From positions 915,231 through 979,230 of the forward strand of contig JABLYA010000001.1 in NCBI GenBank assembly GCA_013177855.1: 64,000 nt of DNA. Direction: 5' to 3'. Origin of the DNA: Ignavibacteria bacterium. GTDB taxonomy: Bacteria; Bacteroidota; Ignavibacteria; Ch128b. The translations under genes were made by a program, and so were the position numbers. Under the pieces are notes generated by a model. That model saw only the letters and a program-made list of their open reading frames with translations, was not told where the DNA came from and did no database searches. Shown here piece by piece: positions 43,701-53,760 of this stretch; position 1 is the first letter of the stretch; every line of letters starts with the position of its first letter.

Positions 43701-46700
43701 CGATGTCCCCATTTTTTAATTCCTTTTCTCCGTGATAGTACAATTTCATTTCACGATAATTGAAGACATCCATTGGACGATATAAAACTTTAACAGCAAA
43801 AACAGACTCCTTATATTTCAAATTATTTATTCGCATTGCCAGAGATTGTTCATTTTTATAAATCTTTTCTGTTCCTGTTGTCTGCTGAGTTCTATCAAGT
43901 TCTCTACCAACATCTGGTGGACTGTAATAGTATGGCGAGTTATCCTCAATGTTTACAACAGAAAGATTTATTCTTTGATCGTCTTTAATTGCTTTTCTCC
44001 ATTGATTACCGACGAGATTGAACTCAGCAATCCTGATATGCATTGAATCATCAATACCTGTAAACCATAATCTAATCATATCAATATTGGTAAAACTTGG
44101 ATCACCGATTTTCTTTTTAAAATCATTTAAAGGTATTCTGAACTGATACCATCTAGTTTCAACGCCGCCGCCAACAATGTAAGGGTTGGTTGCTGTATTC
44201 GTATCGAGTGGAATTTCATATTGAAAATATGAATTAACAATATCCAGAACACCATTTCGATTTAAATCTTCAGTATCTGGAAATCTTCCCGCTTCGGTCA
44301 AAGATGCATTTCCTTCTGTTCCATTTATTCCAGAGTAATTTTGTGTTCCAAGATTAAAGTAAAAATTATCGCCGCTCGGATCGGCTCCTAATTCTGGATA
44401 TAGCTGCCTTTCAATTTCGTCAGGAATTCCATCAAGACCAACATCTTCTCCCTGATCGATTAATTCGTTGAAGTTTTTATCTTCAGTATCAAGTTTTTTG
44501 TTTGGTATTACATCTTCAGAGATTTTTCCAAGATCGATGTAAAGCTTTGCGTTTTGCGGAACTTTAGTGGGTAAAATCCAGAATTCAATAAATTCAATAT
44601 TTTGATCCAGAAAGTTGCTCGCTGTTGAAGAAAGCAACTTCATTAAACCGCCCCAATTCATATCTGGAAAGGCAAGATCAGGATAATAATTAAATTCACC
44701 TCTTAAAAATGGTGAGTAAATTACATCAAGCACTGTTACTTGTTCATTACCGCGTGCAACTGTCTTTTTAGGCCAGATTTGCTGAACAAGTACATCACTG
44801 GGCAAACGGTTATACCAGAAAGTTTTTGCTTTGCGCTTCATTATCAAAGTATCAACATCGGTATAAGGATAACCCTTTGGCGGTGATGCATATTTCCAGC
44901 TTGTATAATTTACACCAATTGACATTATTTGTTTTGAACCTTCAAAGTCATCGATATACGCAACGCTTTGACCACGATCACTTGCAATTGTACTTTTCTT
45001 TGTATTAGGATCAGGATTGATGTATGCCGCCTCACCTTTGATTGAAAGAATTGACATTTCCTTTGTAGAAATGAAATAATTCAAAAAGTTTGTTAAGAAT
45101 GGCAACTCAAATGAAGTCTGAGCATCAATACCATAAATGGTATTGAGAATTGGTTCTTCTCCTACTCTAACTTTATCGGAAAGAGTTTGCTGGTTCAATG
45201 TAAGCATTGAGAAGCCGAGTTTGGTTTTTGGATTAATATCGAGCTCGCCTCTCAAACCGAAAAGTGACTTAGCTGCAAGCTGGAATAAAGTATTTTCTTC
45301 GTAAGAAATTCTTAAATCAGCATTTGGAAGCAAAGCTTGTTCATTTCGAATTATTAATTGACCTGTATTGTAATCAACAATGTAATCAACATTTGGAACA
45401 AGTTCTCTTCCACCAAGTCTTACTTTTACACTTCCTTCAACAATGTTAAAACCAAGGTTAAAAGTTGATGCAGAAGTACCAGATGATTTTCCAACAATCA
45501 CAAATTTATCTCTTGCACTGTTCAATCTTGCAATGCTTGCTAAAGTATCATAAACATCAAGATACATTAGTGAGTCGGGTAAGTTGGAAGGAAGATTTCG
45601 ACCAAATGGCTGAAGAACTGGAAAGATAACTTCACCTGTTTCAGTATTGATTGTTAGTGAAGGGCGAAAATCAAATTTTCCATCAGGGCGTGGATTATCA
45701 GAATCATCAACTTTATCTAATCCAAATGCATTTAAAAATTTGATTCCATTCCAGTCATTTCTTGGTTCCTGGCCTGGAATCTCGTATTGAATATCAAGCT
45801 CAAATCCTTCTTTCTTAATATTTCTAATACCGAGAGGATAAATATTTCTCAACTGAAGTTTCCAGGCGGTTTTGTATTGCGGTTGAAGATTTGCAGGTTT
45901 GATTAATTTCAAAATCAAAGTGACTGTATCAGGTACATCAGCTACAAATTCACCATAGAAAATATCATTCTCATTACCCGGATCACCTTCAATTCGATAA
46001 GCAACTGCAATTGCGTCTGTCTCATTTATTTGAGTTTTGAAAGTAATGTAACCTGTTTCGTAATGAACAACATATTCTGAAGGATCAAGTTTGATAAATC
46101 TACCAACTTCAATTTGTCCGGGTACTGCATCAATATTTGCTCGAAGATTTTCAGGATAAGATTGATTTCTCTGTCTTGGATTTAGATAAATGTAAGCATT
46201 TACTCTTCGTTCTTTCGGATTAGGTAATCCGGTAATTGTTTTCCACACTTCAATATCTTTAATACGATAATAATCAACTGGAATTGGTGTTGGATTACCA
46301 TACCATTTATTAAAGATATTCAGATTTTCAGAAGTATCAGCATAGACAGTGTCGACAAAGTAATGATTGGTTGAATACTCATAAACTCGCTTCTTAAATT
46401 GCTGGGCTTCTGCACCACCAGATAATACTTTTTCTTTTACTTCACCTTTCTTTTGACTTGCAATAGCTGTTAACCATAAGGGGCCAAGCTGCAATCTTGC
46501 TTTGACGCCAAATAAAGCTTCACCACCACCAACTAATGGTGAAGTTTGAAGCGAGACATTACCAGCTTCTACACTTTGAACAATTTCATCAGGATAACCA
46601 GTATATTTTATTTTTAGTTGATTTTCATATTCAAAAGTATTTTGTGTATTCCAATCTGCCATAATGGTGAGTTTATCACCAATTGTACCGCTGATGTTTA

Positions 46701-47721
46701 TCTGAACATCTTGTTTGAAATTAGGTTCATTTCGAACATTTCCGAGCAACGAAGCAGTTACGCCTTCAGTCTTTTCATTCCTCCAGCTTCCATCAATTGT
46801 AACTGCACCATTAATTCTGAGATTAATCTTCGGCGGACCAAAAATACTTAAAACAGGATTCGAAGGAATTGGAATATCGATATTAGTGATCTGAGCTAAT
46901 ACATCACCGAGTTCTTTTTTACCGAGCTTTACATCATATTTATATGCAAGCTCTTCCCAATTTTTGCGTTGTATATAAGCAAGCCTGAGATTAATGTATT
47001 GTTCAATAGGAATAGTTGCTCTTACTTTCCATTCTTTTCCGTCAATGGTTTCTTTAATTATTACAAATTGTCCGGTCGAATCGAGAGAGACACTTCTGCT
47101 AACAAGTGCATCAGGTACTTTCAAAAAGTACGGATTTTTTCTTTTTTCAAATAAATTAACGAAAGGATAATCTTTTCTCTTATATTGAAAATGTTTTATT
47201 CGAGCGGTTGAATCAATTGCAAGCGAATCAACTGAAAGCAGGGAATCTTTAATGGTTAAAGAGTCTGTAATAATTTGGGAAGTCTTTTGTTGTTCAAGAA
47301 TTTTATTTCTTTCTTCTTCTTCCTGTATCCATTTTTCAAGGTCATTTGTATCCGCTTGTTGAATTGAATAATCGGTAAAACTTGAACCAAATGATTTATC
47401 ATCGTTAAGATTTATGTTTTGTTTTTTTATAAAATCCAATGGAAGCGAAATGTTTTTTCCCGCTGATGAAATTTCTGTTAACGCATTATTGTCAGTTTCG
47501 TTATTTTCTGAAGAACTTTGATTAAGAGAACCTGGCATTACTTGATGAAATGCATCAGAAAATCTAAAATCTTCGGGGTTGTTAAACTTACTAAGATCAA
47601 AAAAGTAAGATCGGGCAACGCTTTGATGCTTATCGTTATCAGAAAATAATATCATAAACCCGCTGAAAAGCAGGGCACTTAACAATAGAAACACGGAAAA
47701 GAATGACGACTTAATCTTCAT
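40756..47721 (-). CDS. sprA: SprA, T9SS outer-membrane translocon
   Basis: 2321 residues, the size expected for SprA. An N-terminal signal or anchor (about 6-26) is followed by repeated SprA-type regions: INLRINGAVTIDGSWRNE, IKYTGYPDEIVQSVEAGNVSL, GGGEALFGVKARLQLGPLWLTAIASQKKGE, GELWVNELRLIGADDREGWA, and a long barrel rich in aromatic-ended strands to the last LNINLTI. SprA is the 36-strand pore through which T9SS cargo leaves the cell. It explains the sorting tail at 7068-7313. The gene stands alone; a 12-bp inverted repeat lies between its start and the upstream gene. Confidence 0.95.
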   Translation of the reverse strand: MKIKSSFFSVFLLLSALLFSGFMILFSDNDKHQSVARSYFFDLSKFNNPEDFRFSDAFHQVMPGSLNQSSSENNETDNNALTEISSAGKNISLPLDFIKKQNINLNDDKSFGSSFTDYSIQQADTNDLEKWIQEEEERNKILEQQKTSQIITDSLTIKDSLLSVDSLAIDSTARIKHFQYKRKDYPFVNLFEKRKNPYFLKVPDALVSRSVSLDSTGQFVIIKETIDGKEWKVRATIPIEQYINLRLAYIQRKNWEELAYKYDVKLGKKELGDVLAQITNIDIPIPSNPVLSIFGPPKINLRINGAVTIDGSWRNEKTEGVTASLLGNVRNEPNFKQDVQINISGTIGDKLTIMADWNTQNTFEYENQLKIKYTGYPDEIVQSVEAGNVSLQTSPLVGGGEALFGVKARLQLGPLWLTAIASQKKGEVKEKVLSGGAEAQQFKKRVYEYSTNHYFVDTVYADTSENLNIFNKWYGNPTPIPVDYYRIKDIEVWKTITGLPNPKERRVNAYIYLNPRQRNQSYPENLRANIDAVPGQIEVGRFIKLDPSEYVVHYETGYITFKTQINETDAIAVAYRIEGDPGNENDIFYGEFVADVPDTVTLILKLIKPANLQPQYKTAWKLQLRNIYPLGIRNIKKEGFELDIQYEIPGQEPRNDWNGIKFLNAFGLDKVDDSDNPRPDGKFDFRPSLTINTETGEVIFPVLQPFGRNLPSNLPDSLMYLDVYDTLASIARLNSARDKFVIVGKSSGTSASTFNLGFNIVEGSVKVRLGGRELVPNVDYIVDYNTGQLIIRNEQALLPNADLRISYEENTLFQLAAKSLFGLRGELDINPKTKLGFSMLTLNQQTLSDKVRVGEEPILNTIYGIDAQTSFELPFLTNFLNYFISTKEMSILSIKGEAAYINPDPNTKKSTIASDRGQSVAYIDDFEGSKQIMSIGVNYTSWKYASPPKGYPYTDVDTLIMKRKAKTFWYNRLPSDVLVQQIWPKKTVARGNEQVTVLDVIYSPFLRGEFNYYPDLAFPDMNWGGLMKLLSSTASNFLDQNIEFIEFWILPTKVPQNAKLYIDLGKISEDVIPNKKLDTEDKNFNELIDQGEDVGLDGIPDEIERQLYPELGADPSGDNFYFNLGTQNYSGINGTEGNASLTEAGRFPDTEDLNRNGVLDIVNSYFQYEIPLDTNTATNPYIVGGGVETRWYQFRIPLNDFKKKIGDPSFTNIDMIRLWFTGIDDSMHIRIAEFNLVGNQWRKAIKDDQRINLSVVNIEDNSPYYYSPPDVGRELDRTQQTTGTEKIYKNEQSLAMRINNLKYKESVFAVKVLYRPMDVFNYREMKLYYHGEKELKNGDIVVRFGIDSNNYYEYREPIKEDWNNIAIKFSDLTAIKQKRDSLTQIIRIPVPDGPEGSFYGLKGNPSLTQVQMFLIGVVHERAENPSDTLNTLNGELWVNELRLIGADDREGWAYTTSFALNFGDFVRLNFNYSRRNPFFHSLESRFGDRVLRTNWGFSGSIDFTKFLPSEMKNSSLTLNYSRNEQIDKPLYLPSTDIVVDEAVEQTYQRYLEKGYDEQSARRAADGLKTASQTFSQNETWSIPSIKLFIPSQFFLIRDVWNNLGFGFNFSRRFARSPALESQKDWQWNFTAQYSYMFSPTNYVQGTSIPFIGDLFEIIPDLKNWRFFYSPSNLGMNFNLSRNRAVSVYRTDPTRPNVQRDFRASRGFQFGWKITEGGFLNPSFLYSIDFGSSYAHLETYLDSVKTASGRDSVFEVQRTDREIFRDIFKSNLFGRDFSFSQRVEFRTQPRFPSVLNLNNYLTLQLGYSVDYRWQNNFQQVELGRSASFANNITTGLTIRWKQIWDPLFQETTSPTTPRAPSVDPRSRRQIKDIPDDAKPSEYPGMVQQEKTQQAKSDTVTAKPSSLKILFSAFKSGVRWIFFDYDNFTINFSQRNTSMNNGLAGMNSGITNFWNFFIPNKDENGPPRLYQLGLSSNPGRRAKNGNLSDQITQSNSIDLRTSRPLWEGARIDLSWKLNWSFNRTTTIQTDSLGNVKVTNIAAAGTIDRSFLTLPPFLIFSFFKNDIKKVHELYDPASPNPKENLSAAFIEGFETLPILGKLPLVKKFAKYIPRPNWSITWDGLEKYSIFSSFANRVSLQHSYQSSFARAWRLNPDGIEETQSQKITYGFQPLIGMSITFKPWGGGNLGGQFKIGNTVSYDMGIQSKNITQTFSRDISFSINYTKSGFDLPFLGISLKNDLNISISYTQMRNSTVLYDMLNFKEEGIPQDGTIRTTLEPRIRYVISSRLTIAIYYRRTKVEPEGASKIPPTTTNEAGLNINLTI

Positions 47722-47724
47722 TTA

Positions 47725-47790
47725 GAGTATCTTATCAAATTTTTCAAATGTAAATTTAATAATCTGTAGAGTTTACTCGATAAGATACTC
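47725..47790. promoter_or_regulatory. Inverted repeat in the sprA upstream region
   Basis: Perfect 12-bp arms GAGTATCTTATC (47725-47736) and GATAAGATACTC (47779-47790) separated by 42 nt; the nearer arm ends 3 nt before the sprA ATG. Between them on the minus strand is TACATTTG, a Bacteroidota -7 element. It is either a pair of operator half-sites around the promoter or a 5' leader hairpin hiding the start. Confidence 0.65.
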
Positions 47791-47851
47791 CTCTTTACTA
47801 TGGTGGGTGATTGAGGTGTTTAGTAAAATTTTATTTATTGAATTTTTCATT

Positions 47852-48553
47852 TTAGCTCTGCATAATATCTTCTGGGAAAACTGGAACTTGAATTTGATCA
47901 ATAACTTTGTTGTCATTTACAATCACTGCTGTTAATTTGTTTCCATAAGCGCAACCAGTATCAATATAGTAAACATTTGAGTTTTTTTCATAAAGAGTTT
48001 CAAACCTACGCGTATGCCCTACAACTTGAAGTTTTCCAATATTTATCAAATTATCCCTTACCCATATTATTGAATGATCTTTTTCAAGATCAGGAGATAA
48101 TAATTTTTCAATAAAAGCATCATGTGAACCATCGAGCTTATATTGAGCAAAATATTTTCTATAAACTTTTGAAATTCCTGCATGACAAACAAATGCATCT
48201 GGAGTATTGTAGAACAATTTTAATTTTTCAACAAAATCCAGGTGAGGCTCAAGTGATTCGGGATTATTCTTGTAAGAATTTATTGTTGTGATATGACCAT
48301 TATAAACCCAAACTCTTGCCATTGCAGAGAACGGCTCACGGAAATATTGCAGAAACATAAAATCATGATTGCCCAAACAAACTTTAATATTATTTGAAAT
48401 ACAGAAGTGAATTGTCTCGCAAGCAAAATTTCCTCTATCGACAAGATCACCGACTGAATATACCTCAATATCAGAATATTTTGCCTTAATTTGTGCGTAG
48501 AGTTCCTTCAGTGTATTAAAGCAACCGTGTATATCTCCAATAACTGCTATCAT
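47852..48553 (-). CDS. PPP-type metallophosphatase
   Basis: 233 residues. Signature GDIHGCFNTL, VGDLVDRG and LGNHDFM with later His residues in VCHAGIS and VVGHTRR form the two-metal site of the PPP family. Close relatives are serine/threonine phosphatases or bis(5'-nucleosyl)-tetraphosphatases; the substrate is not clear. Its start overlaps the CoA-transferase stop (ATGA), so it is the third gene of the alanine dehydrogenase operon and may regulate or clean up after it. Confidence 0.88.
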   Translation of the reverse strand: MIAVIGDIHGCFNTLKELYAQIKAKYSDIEVYSVGDLVDRGNFACETIHFCISNNIKVCLGNHDFMFLQYFREPFSAMARVWVYNGHITTINSYKNNPESLEPHLDFVEKLKLFYNTPDAFVCHAGISKVYRKYFAQYKLDGSHDAFIEKLLSPDLEKDHSIIWVRDNLINIGKLQVVGHTRRFETLYEKNSNVYYIDTGCAYGNKLTAVIVNDNKVIDQIQVPVFPEDIMQS

Positions 48554-49899
48554 ATGTAATTATTTTTCTTTGCGTAAAATTTCAGCTCATCTCTGAAGTC
48601 AGGGTGAGCGATGTTAATTAATTGATGTACTCTTTCTCGAATACTTTTACCATGCAAATAAGCAACGCCATATTCAGTCACTACATAATGTACATCAGCA
48701 CGATTTGTAACAACACCAGCTCCCGGCTTTAAAGTCGACACAATTCTTGAAATTTTAAAGTCCTTTGTCGTAGATGGAAGCGCAATAATTGGTTTACCAC
48801 CTTCTGATCTTGCAGCTCCGCGAATAAAATCTACCTGACCGCCAAATCCAGAATAGAATCTTGAACCTATAGAATCTGAACAGACCTGACCTGTGATATC
48901 TACTTCAAGGGCTGAATTGATTGCAACCATTTTGTAATTCTGAGCAATTACAAATGGATCGTTTACATATTCCTGAGGATGAAATTCAATTGATGGGTTG
49001 TTATCTATGTAATCATAAAGTTTTCGACTGCCTAAAACAAATCCAGCGATCGTTTTACCAACATGAAGTTTTTTTCTTTTATTAGTAATGATCCCTTTAT
49101 TGACTAAATCGATAATACCATCAGAGAACATTTCTGAGTGAATGCCGAGATCTTTTTTAGTATCCAGAAACCTTGTAACCGAATCAGGAATTGCACCAAT
49201 ACCCATTTGAAGCGTAGATCCATCTTCAATTAGCTCAGCAATGTTTTCACCAATTTTTCGATATACTTCCATCATCTCGGGGGTTGTGTCTTCTTTAATC
49301 TGTGGTAATTCGGCAATTGGTTCATCAACTTCAACAATGTATGTTAATTTGTTAATATGTATAAAGCTATCACCCAGAGCTCTTGGCATTTGTGGATTTA
49401 TTTGAGCAATAATTATTTCAGAATTTTCAGCAGCTGTTTTTATCAATCCAACTTCAACCCCAAAGCTGCAAAAACCATGTTCATCTGGAGGTGAAAGATG
49501 AACGAAAGCAATATTTGGTTTGATAATGCCTTTTGCAAAAAGTAAAGGATATTCGAAAAGATAGATTGGTGTAAAATCTGCTCTGCCTTCATTTACAGCT
49601 TTTCTTGCAGCCGCACCCATAAAGAATGAAACGTGTTTAAAAGATTTTTCCATTCCAGGATTCAGATAAGGCAAATCACCAACTGTCAATGCGTGAAGAA
49701 TTTGAACATTTTCAAGTTCGTCTTTTCTGGCAACAAGTGCATTAATCAAAGTCATCGGGAATGCACAATTTCCATGCATTACAATTTTATCACCGGATTT
49801 AACAACACTAACAGCTTCTTCCGGTGTTCGTAATTTTGATTTATAATTCTGCAACCAGAATGATGATTTAATATTTTTAGTAATTATATCCTGCATCAC
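48550..49899 (-). CDS. Acetyl-CoA hydrolase/transferase family (4-hydroxybutyrate CoA-transferase-like)
   Basis: 449 residues. The two-half CoA-transferase fold shows the catalytic Glu in GIHSEMFSDG, the oxyanion segment QMGIGAIPDSVTRF, and SGFGGQVDFIRGAARSEGG near the end. It moves CoA between acetyl-CoA and another short acid such as propionate, butyrate, succinate or 4-hydroxybutyrate. With alanine dehydrogenase upstream it fits fermentation of amino acids with acetate release. It lies 9 nt after ald. Confidence 0.85.
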   Translation of the reverse strand: MMQDIITKNIKSSFWLQNYKSKLRTPEEAVSVVKSGDKIVMHGNCAFPMTLINALVARKDELENVQILHALTVGDLPYLNPGMEKSFKHVSFFMGAAARKAVNEGRADFTPIYLFEYPLLFAKGIIKPNIAFVHLSPPDEHGFCSFGVEVGLIKTAAENSEIIIAQINPQMPRALGDSFIHINKLTYIVEVDEPIAELPQIKEDTTPEMMEVYRKIGENIAELIEDGSTLQMGIGAIPDSVTRFLDTKKDLGIHSEMFSDGIIDLVNKGIITNKRKKLHVGKTIAGFVLGSRKLYDYIDNNPSIEFHPQEYVNDPFVIAQNYKMVAINSALEVDITGQVCSDSIGSRFYSGFGGQVDFIRGAARSEGGKPIIALPSTTKDFKISRIVSTLKPGAGVVTNRADVHYVVTEYGVAYLHGKSIRERVHQLINIAHPDFRDELKFYAKKNNYI

Positions 49900-49908
49900 A
49901 AATCCACC

Positions 49909-51030
49909 CTAATTTTTTGAGAAGAAAAACAACTTTTTAAATTCAATATCAAATAATTCAGACAGCGTTTCATTTGTACAATTACCTTCAAAAGTACAAA
50001 CACCTTTTGACAAACCATTATTGGATTTCAATGCTTCTTCAATTCCTTTTTCTGCAATCTCGAGCACATAACCAATAATCGCATTATTTAATCCATAACT
50101 CGCTGTTCTCGATACAAGTGCTGGAATATTAGGTACACAATAATGAATTACATTGTGTGCAATATAAACAGGATTTGAAATAGTCGTTGGACGACTTGTC
50201 TCAACACAACCGCCCTGATCAATCGAGACATCAATTATTACTGAACCGGGCTTCATCGTTTTAACCATTTCTTCGGTAACTATATGTGGAGTTTTTTCAC
50301 CTTTGATTAGAACTGCACCTATCAAAACATCTGCAAATTTAACAGCTCTTTCTATCGTGTATGGATTTAGAACGACAGTCGTAATTGATTTACCAAGAAG
50401 ATCCTCAATTCTTTTTAATTTCTTAATATCTTTATCGAGCACAATTACCTGAGCGCCAACTCCAAGTGCAGTACGAGCAGCATTAGTACCAACTGTTCCT
50501 GCTCCAAGAATAACTACAGCAGCTGGTGCAACACCTGAGATACCACCAAGCAACATTCCTCGACTGATATCAAAACTTTTCTCCAGATATCTTGCAGCAA
50601 TTTGAATAGACATCTGTCCCGCTATTTCGCTCATAACGCTTAAAATTGGCAAGTTTCCGTCTTCATCTTCTACAAGTTCAAAACCAATTGATGTAACTTT
50701 TTTTTCCAAAAACAATTCTAAAATTTTCTTTCTCATAAAAAGATGGAGAAACGAAAAAACAATTTGATCGGGATTTAATTTCGAAGCTTCATCTTCTGTA
50801 AAAGGAGCAACTTTTACGATTAATTCAGAGCGATTTATTGCTTCATCAGAGGAATAGACAATTTTAGCTCCAACTTTTTCATAATCATCATTTGTAAATC
50901 TGCTTTGCAATCCCGCATCTTTTTCAATAAAAACCTGATGACCATGATCAACAAGTAACTTAACCCCAGCAGGAGTTAGGGCAACTCTTTTTTCTTCAAG
51001 TTGAGTTTCCTTTAAAATCCCAATTCTCAT
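49909..51030 (-). CDS. ald: Alanine dehydrogenase
   Basis: 373 residues. MRIGILKETQLEEKRVALTPAGV, the catalytic region FSFLHLF (Lys in ELIVKVAP), and the Rossmann motif VVILGAGTVGTNAART are diagnostic. It interconverts L-alanine and pyruvate plus ammonia with NAD. It is the first gene of a three-gene operon with a CoA-transferase and a phosphatase, and complements tryptophanase in feeding pyruvate. Confidence 0.94.
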   Translation of the reverse strand: MRIGILKETQLEEKRVALTPAGVKLLVDHGHQVFIEKDAGLQSRFTNDDYEKVGAKIVYSSDEAINRSELIVKVAPFTEDEASKLNPDQIVFSFLHLFMRKKILELFLEKKVTSIGFELVEDEDGNLPILSVMSEIAGQMSIQIAARYLEKSFDISRGMLLGGISGVAPAAVVILGAGTVGTNAARTALGVGAQVIVLDKDIKKLKRIEDLLGKSITTVVLNPYTIERAVKFADVLIGAVLIKGEKTPHIVTEEMVKTMKPGSVIIDVSIDQGGCVETSRPTTISNPVYIAHNVIHYCVPNIPALVSRTASYGLNNAIIGYVLEIAEKGIEEALKSNNGLSKGVCTFEGNCTNETLSELFDIEFKKLFFFSKN

Positions 51031-51312
51031 TTTTTATCTCAATTTTGTTTTGCTTTGCGTTCAATTTAAATAAAATTTAATATTCTTAGAACTTGTAAAA
51101 TTCACAGTTGAAGTAATTAAAAATTTAGATTATCAGCATAAATAATTTTGAATTACACAGATGAAAGAGGAATGAACTTATTGGAGTCTTATGAATGATC
51201 AGGTTTTTCCTTAACCAATTTTGAAACAATTAATTTAATAAGAACCGAATTGTTAGTTAAATAATTTTTTTTCTGACAAATCCACATAAGACTGACACTT
51301 TAATTACTCAGA

Positions 51313-53697
51313 TTAAAACTCATATTGAGCTGTAAAATTCAGTATGGATTCATTTTTTAATGGTCTTGAATTAAAAAGATATCTCAAGCTAAAAGTAATT
51401 GAGAAATTTTGTCTCAAGTAATATTGATTAAAGAAATCAAAAATTGTTCGCTTGAGATCTCCGAATGATGGATTAATCGAAATGGTCGTTCTTAATCTAT
51501 CCTTAAATGAATTTATTCTTGATCCAGCTGTAAAAGAATAATAACCATACTTATTATTTGAAATTTCAGAGCTATTAATGGTTGTTCCCCAGAAAGTTGA
51601 AAATCTTTTGTTCCAAAAATTCTGAATAGATAAATTTATTGCATAAAACTTAGCAGACAAATTTCGAAAAGAATAATCCTTCTTCCTGCTCGTAATTACA
51701 TTTAATAAAATTCTGTGTAAAACCTGCCAACGCAAATCATAATTTGACGAAAAAGAGATCTGATGAGTTATATCATTAAGATAATTTAGCCGACGAATTG
51801 AGTCTGCAGTAACAGGATCAATATCATTTTTAACTTTATAATTTGAATAGCCAAGTGTGAGATTAGGGAAGTTCTTTCTTAAATAAAGTGAAATTGAGCT
51901 TTCAAAATTTTGAAAGTTGGTTGTGGTAATTTTAGTCTTCTGAAGATTATCATTTAAATTTTCATAACTAACTGAGAAGAAAACTCTGTTTTCAAATAAA
52001 CCAATTCTATCCATCAATTGAAGTCCTTTAATATCATTCCGCAGATAATTCTGGCCAAATGAAGTATATTCATTCCCACGATAAATGTAAGCAGTTCTAA
52101 AATAATTACCGAAATAATTTAAACTCAAACTTGCTTCAGCTGCCAGTGTCGGAAGTTCCTGCGGGTTCAGCGGAATAATAAATTGATTTACCGTTATGAA
52201 ATTTTTCCCAATATCTCTGACTTTTTTTATCAAATCTGGGTCACCACCAAAAGGCTTATCGGGACCGAAAAGTGAATCGATTATTTTATCTGTAAAGTTT
52301 CCTGTTGAGATATCATTATTTAAAAGTGAAAATGCACCTTGAGCTCTAAATAGGATTCTCTGATTATCAATTCCAATCAAAAGATCAGATCCAACTACAA
52401 CATTTTCTTTTGGTCGAGCACCAAACTCAATTGAAGTCATATTATCTTTTGAATGCAAATAAGTAAAACCAAGTTGAAAGTTTTTGCCCTTACCGAAATA
52501 TGGTCTAATTGCAAAAAGTCTCCTCTGATATGTTCCAAGATTTACTCTTGCAAAAGGTTGTCCAAATTTTGCTGAATCAATTGGAATTACATTGCTTCCA
52601 ATTACTGCACTATCTCTTGAATATAATTGAATTAATTCGCCCTCAACTTTTCGTGTAATTTCTCCATAAGAAACTAGCAGATTAAAAAATCCAAGTTCAA
52701 GATTACCCGTCACGCCTCGTAATCTTTTTCCATTCATAATTAAAGTAGGATAGTTAGGATAATGATCACCTAACAATAACTTAAAGACATCGGCATCGAA
52801 ACTTAAAAGAAATCTATTTTGCGGTTGTAAATAACTTTTCTCTTCATTAGTTACAAAGATATTGAGGTTTGAATTGATACTTCCGTAATTACCAGAAAAT
52901 TGGGCATTCAACCGATTAAAATTAAAATTACCTGTCCGCATCGATTCATAGTTTGACTCAAGCTTTGCGATACCGTTGTATTTGAATTTTCTTTTCTCAA
53001 CTACAAATTTCTCTTCGAATGGAATTATTCTAAAATTAAAATTTGAAATGTGTAAAGGTTTGCCGGAAGAATCATACAGAACAATTTTAAGATTATTATT
53101 TCCAACAATTAAATTTTTATAAAATCCCTGAGGGAGATAAATCAAGTCATAATTAAAAGAAAGAAGTGAAGTGATTTCATCATTATTTATCCAAATGCGA
53201 GTAAATTCTTTTTTTACTTTCGGGCTAACTCTAAGTAGAGAAATTGCAAGAAAAAAATCATTTTTCGTTGTTGGCTCTTCCGGATCGGGACTTAATAAAA
53301 TAATTGTTTCATCAGTCTGTTCTTTTTTCTTAACATTTATTCTATAAAAATTACCAGTCTCAACGGCTCTGTACGGATAACTTAAAACATTACCTGTGGT
53401 TGTCAAAACTTTTATATAATACTCAACATAAGGAAACACAACATAATCGGGTGGAATGATTGCAGAAATTGACCTCCCCTGAATGTTCATTTCAACAACT
53501 GAGACTTCAACTCTTCCAAAAGTCCTGTAATATAAAAACGCTTGTTGAATTTCAACATTATCTACAACTTCGAAACTTATTTTTATTGGTTGATTTTCGA
53601 ATACCTCCTGCTGCTCATTTAAATTAAGAAATTCTTGTTGAGCGAAAAGAGAAACGCCCGCACAAAAAAACAACAAAACTAAAACCTGCTTAAACAA
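51313..53697 (-). CDS. Exported outer-membrane beta-barrel-like protein with Ig-like N-terminus
   Basis: 794 residues starting at TTG, decided by AGGAGG 8 nt upstream with no ATG nearby. A signal peptide (1-20, ending LFAQQ) is followed by an Ig-like module (about 30-120; QPIKISFEVVDNVEIQQAFLYYRTFG, resembling the pattern of outer-surface beta sandwiches) and a C-terminal half of alternating aromatic-ended strands (SINPSFGDLKRTIFDFF, SFTAGSRINSFK) ending ILNFTAQYEF, whose final Phe is typical of outer-membrane barrels. No family recognised. The gene follows a FecR-domain protein and an Ig/FN3-like protein. Confidence 0.72.
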   Translation of the reverse strand: MFKQVLVLLFFCAGVSLFAQQEFLNLNEQQEVFENQPIKISFEVVDNVEIQQAFLYYRTFGRVEVSVVEMNIQGRSISAIIPPDYVVFPYVEYYIKVLTTTGNVLSYPYRAVETGNFYRINVKKKEQTDETIILLSPDPEEPTTKNDFFLAISLLRVSPKVKKEFTRIWINNDEITSLLSFNYDLIYLPQGFYKNLIVGNNNLKIVLYDSSGKPLHISNFNFRIIPFEEKFVVEKRKFKYNGIAKLESNYESMRTGNFNFNRLNAQFSGNYGSINSNLNIFVTNEEKSYLQPQNRFLLSFDADVFKLLLGDHYPNYPTLIMNGKRLRGVTGNLELGFFNLLVSYGEITRKVEGELIQLYSRDSAVIGSNVIPIDSAKFGQPFARVNLGTYQRRLFAIRPYFGKGKNFQLGFTYLHSKDNMTSIEFGARPKENVVVGSDLLIGIDNQRILFRAQGAFSLLNNDISTGNFTDKIIDSLFGPDKPFGGDPDLIKKVRDIGKNFITVNQFIIPLNPQELPTLAAEASLSLNYFGNYFRTAYIYRGNEYTSFGQNYLRNDIKGLQLMDRIGLFENRVFFSVSYENLNDNLQKTKITTTNFQNFESSISLYLRKNFPNLTLGYSNYKVKNDIDPVTADSIRRLNYLNDITHQISFSSNYDLRWQVLHRILLNVITSRKKDYSFRNLSAKFYAINLSIQNFWNKRFSTFWGTTINSSEISNNKYGYYSFTAGSRINSFKDRLRTTISINPSFGDLKRTIFDFFNQYYLRQNFSITFSLRYLFNSRPLKNESILNFTAQYEF

Positions 53698-53760
53698 TTT
53701 ATGAACCTCCTTTATTCGAATACAATTTTAGTAAAAATTCAAACAAATTAAATAGAACAT

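Noticed and set aside
51031-51312. Possible small gene or RNA in the 282-nt gap upstream of ald
   Set aside because: AT-rich, no ribosome site with a sensible frame, no stable hairpin and no promoter motif that I can defend.
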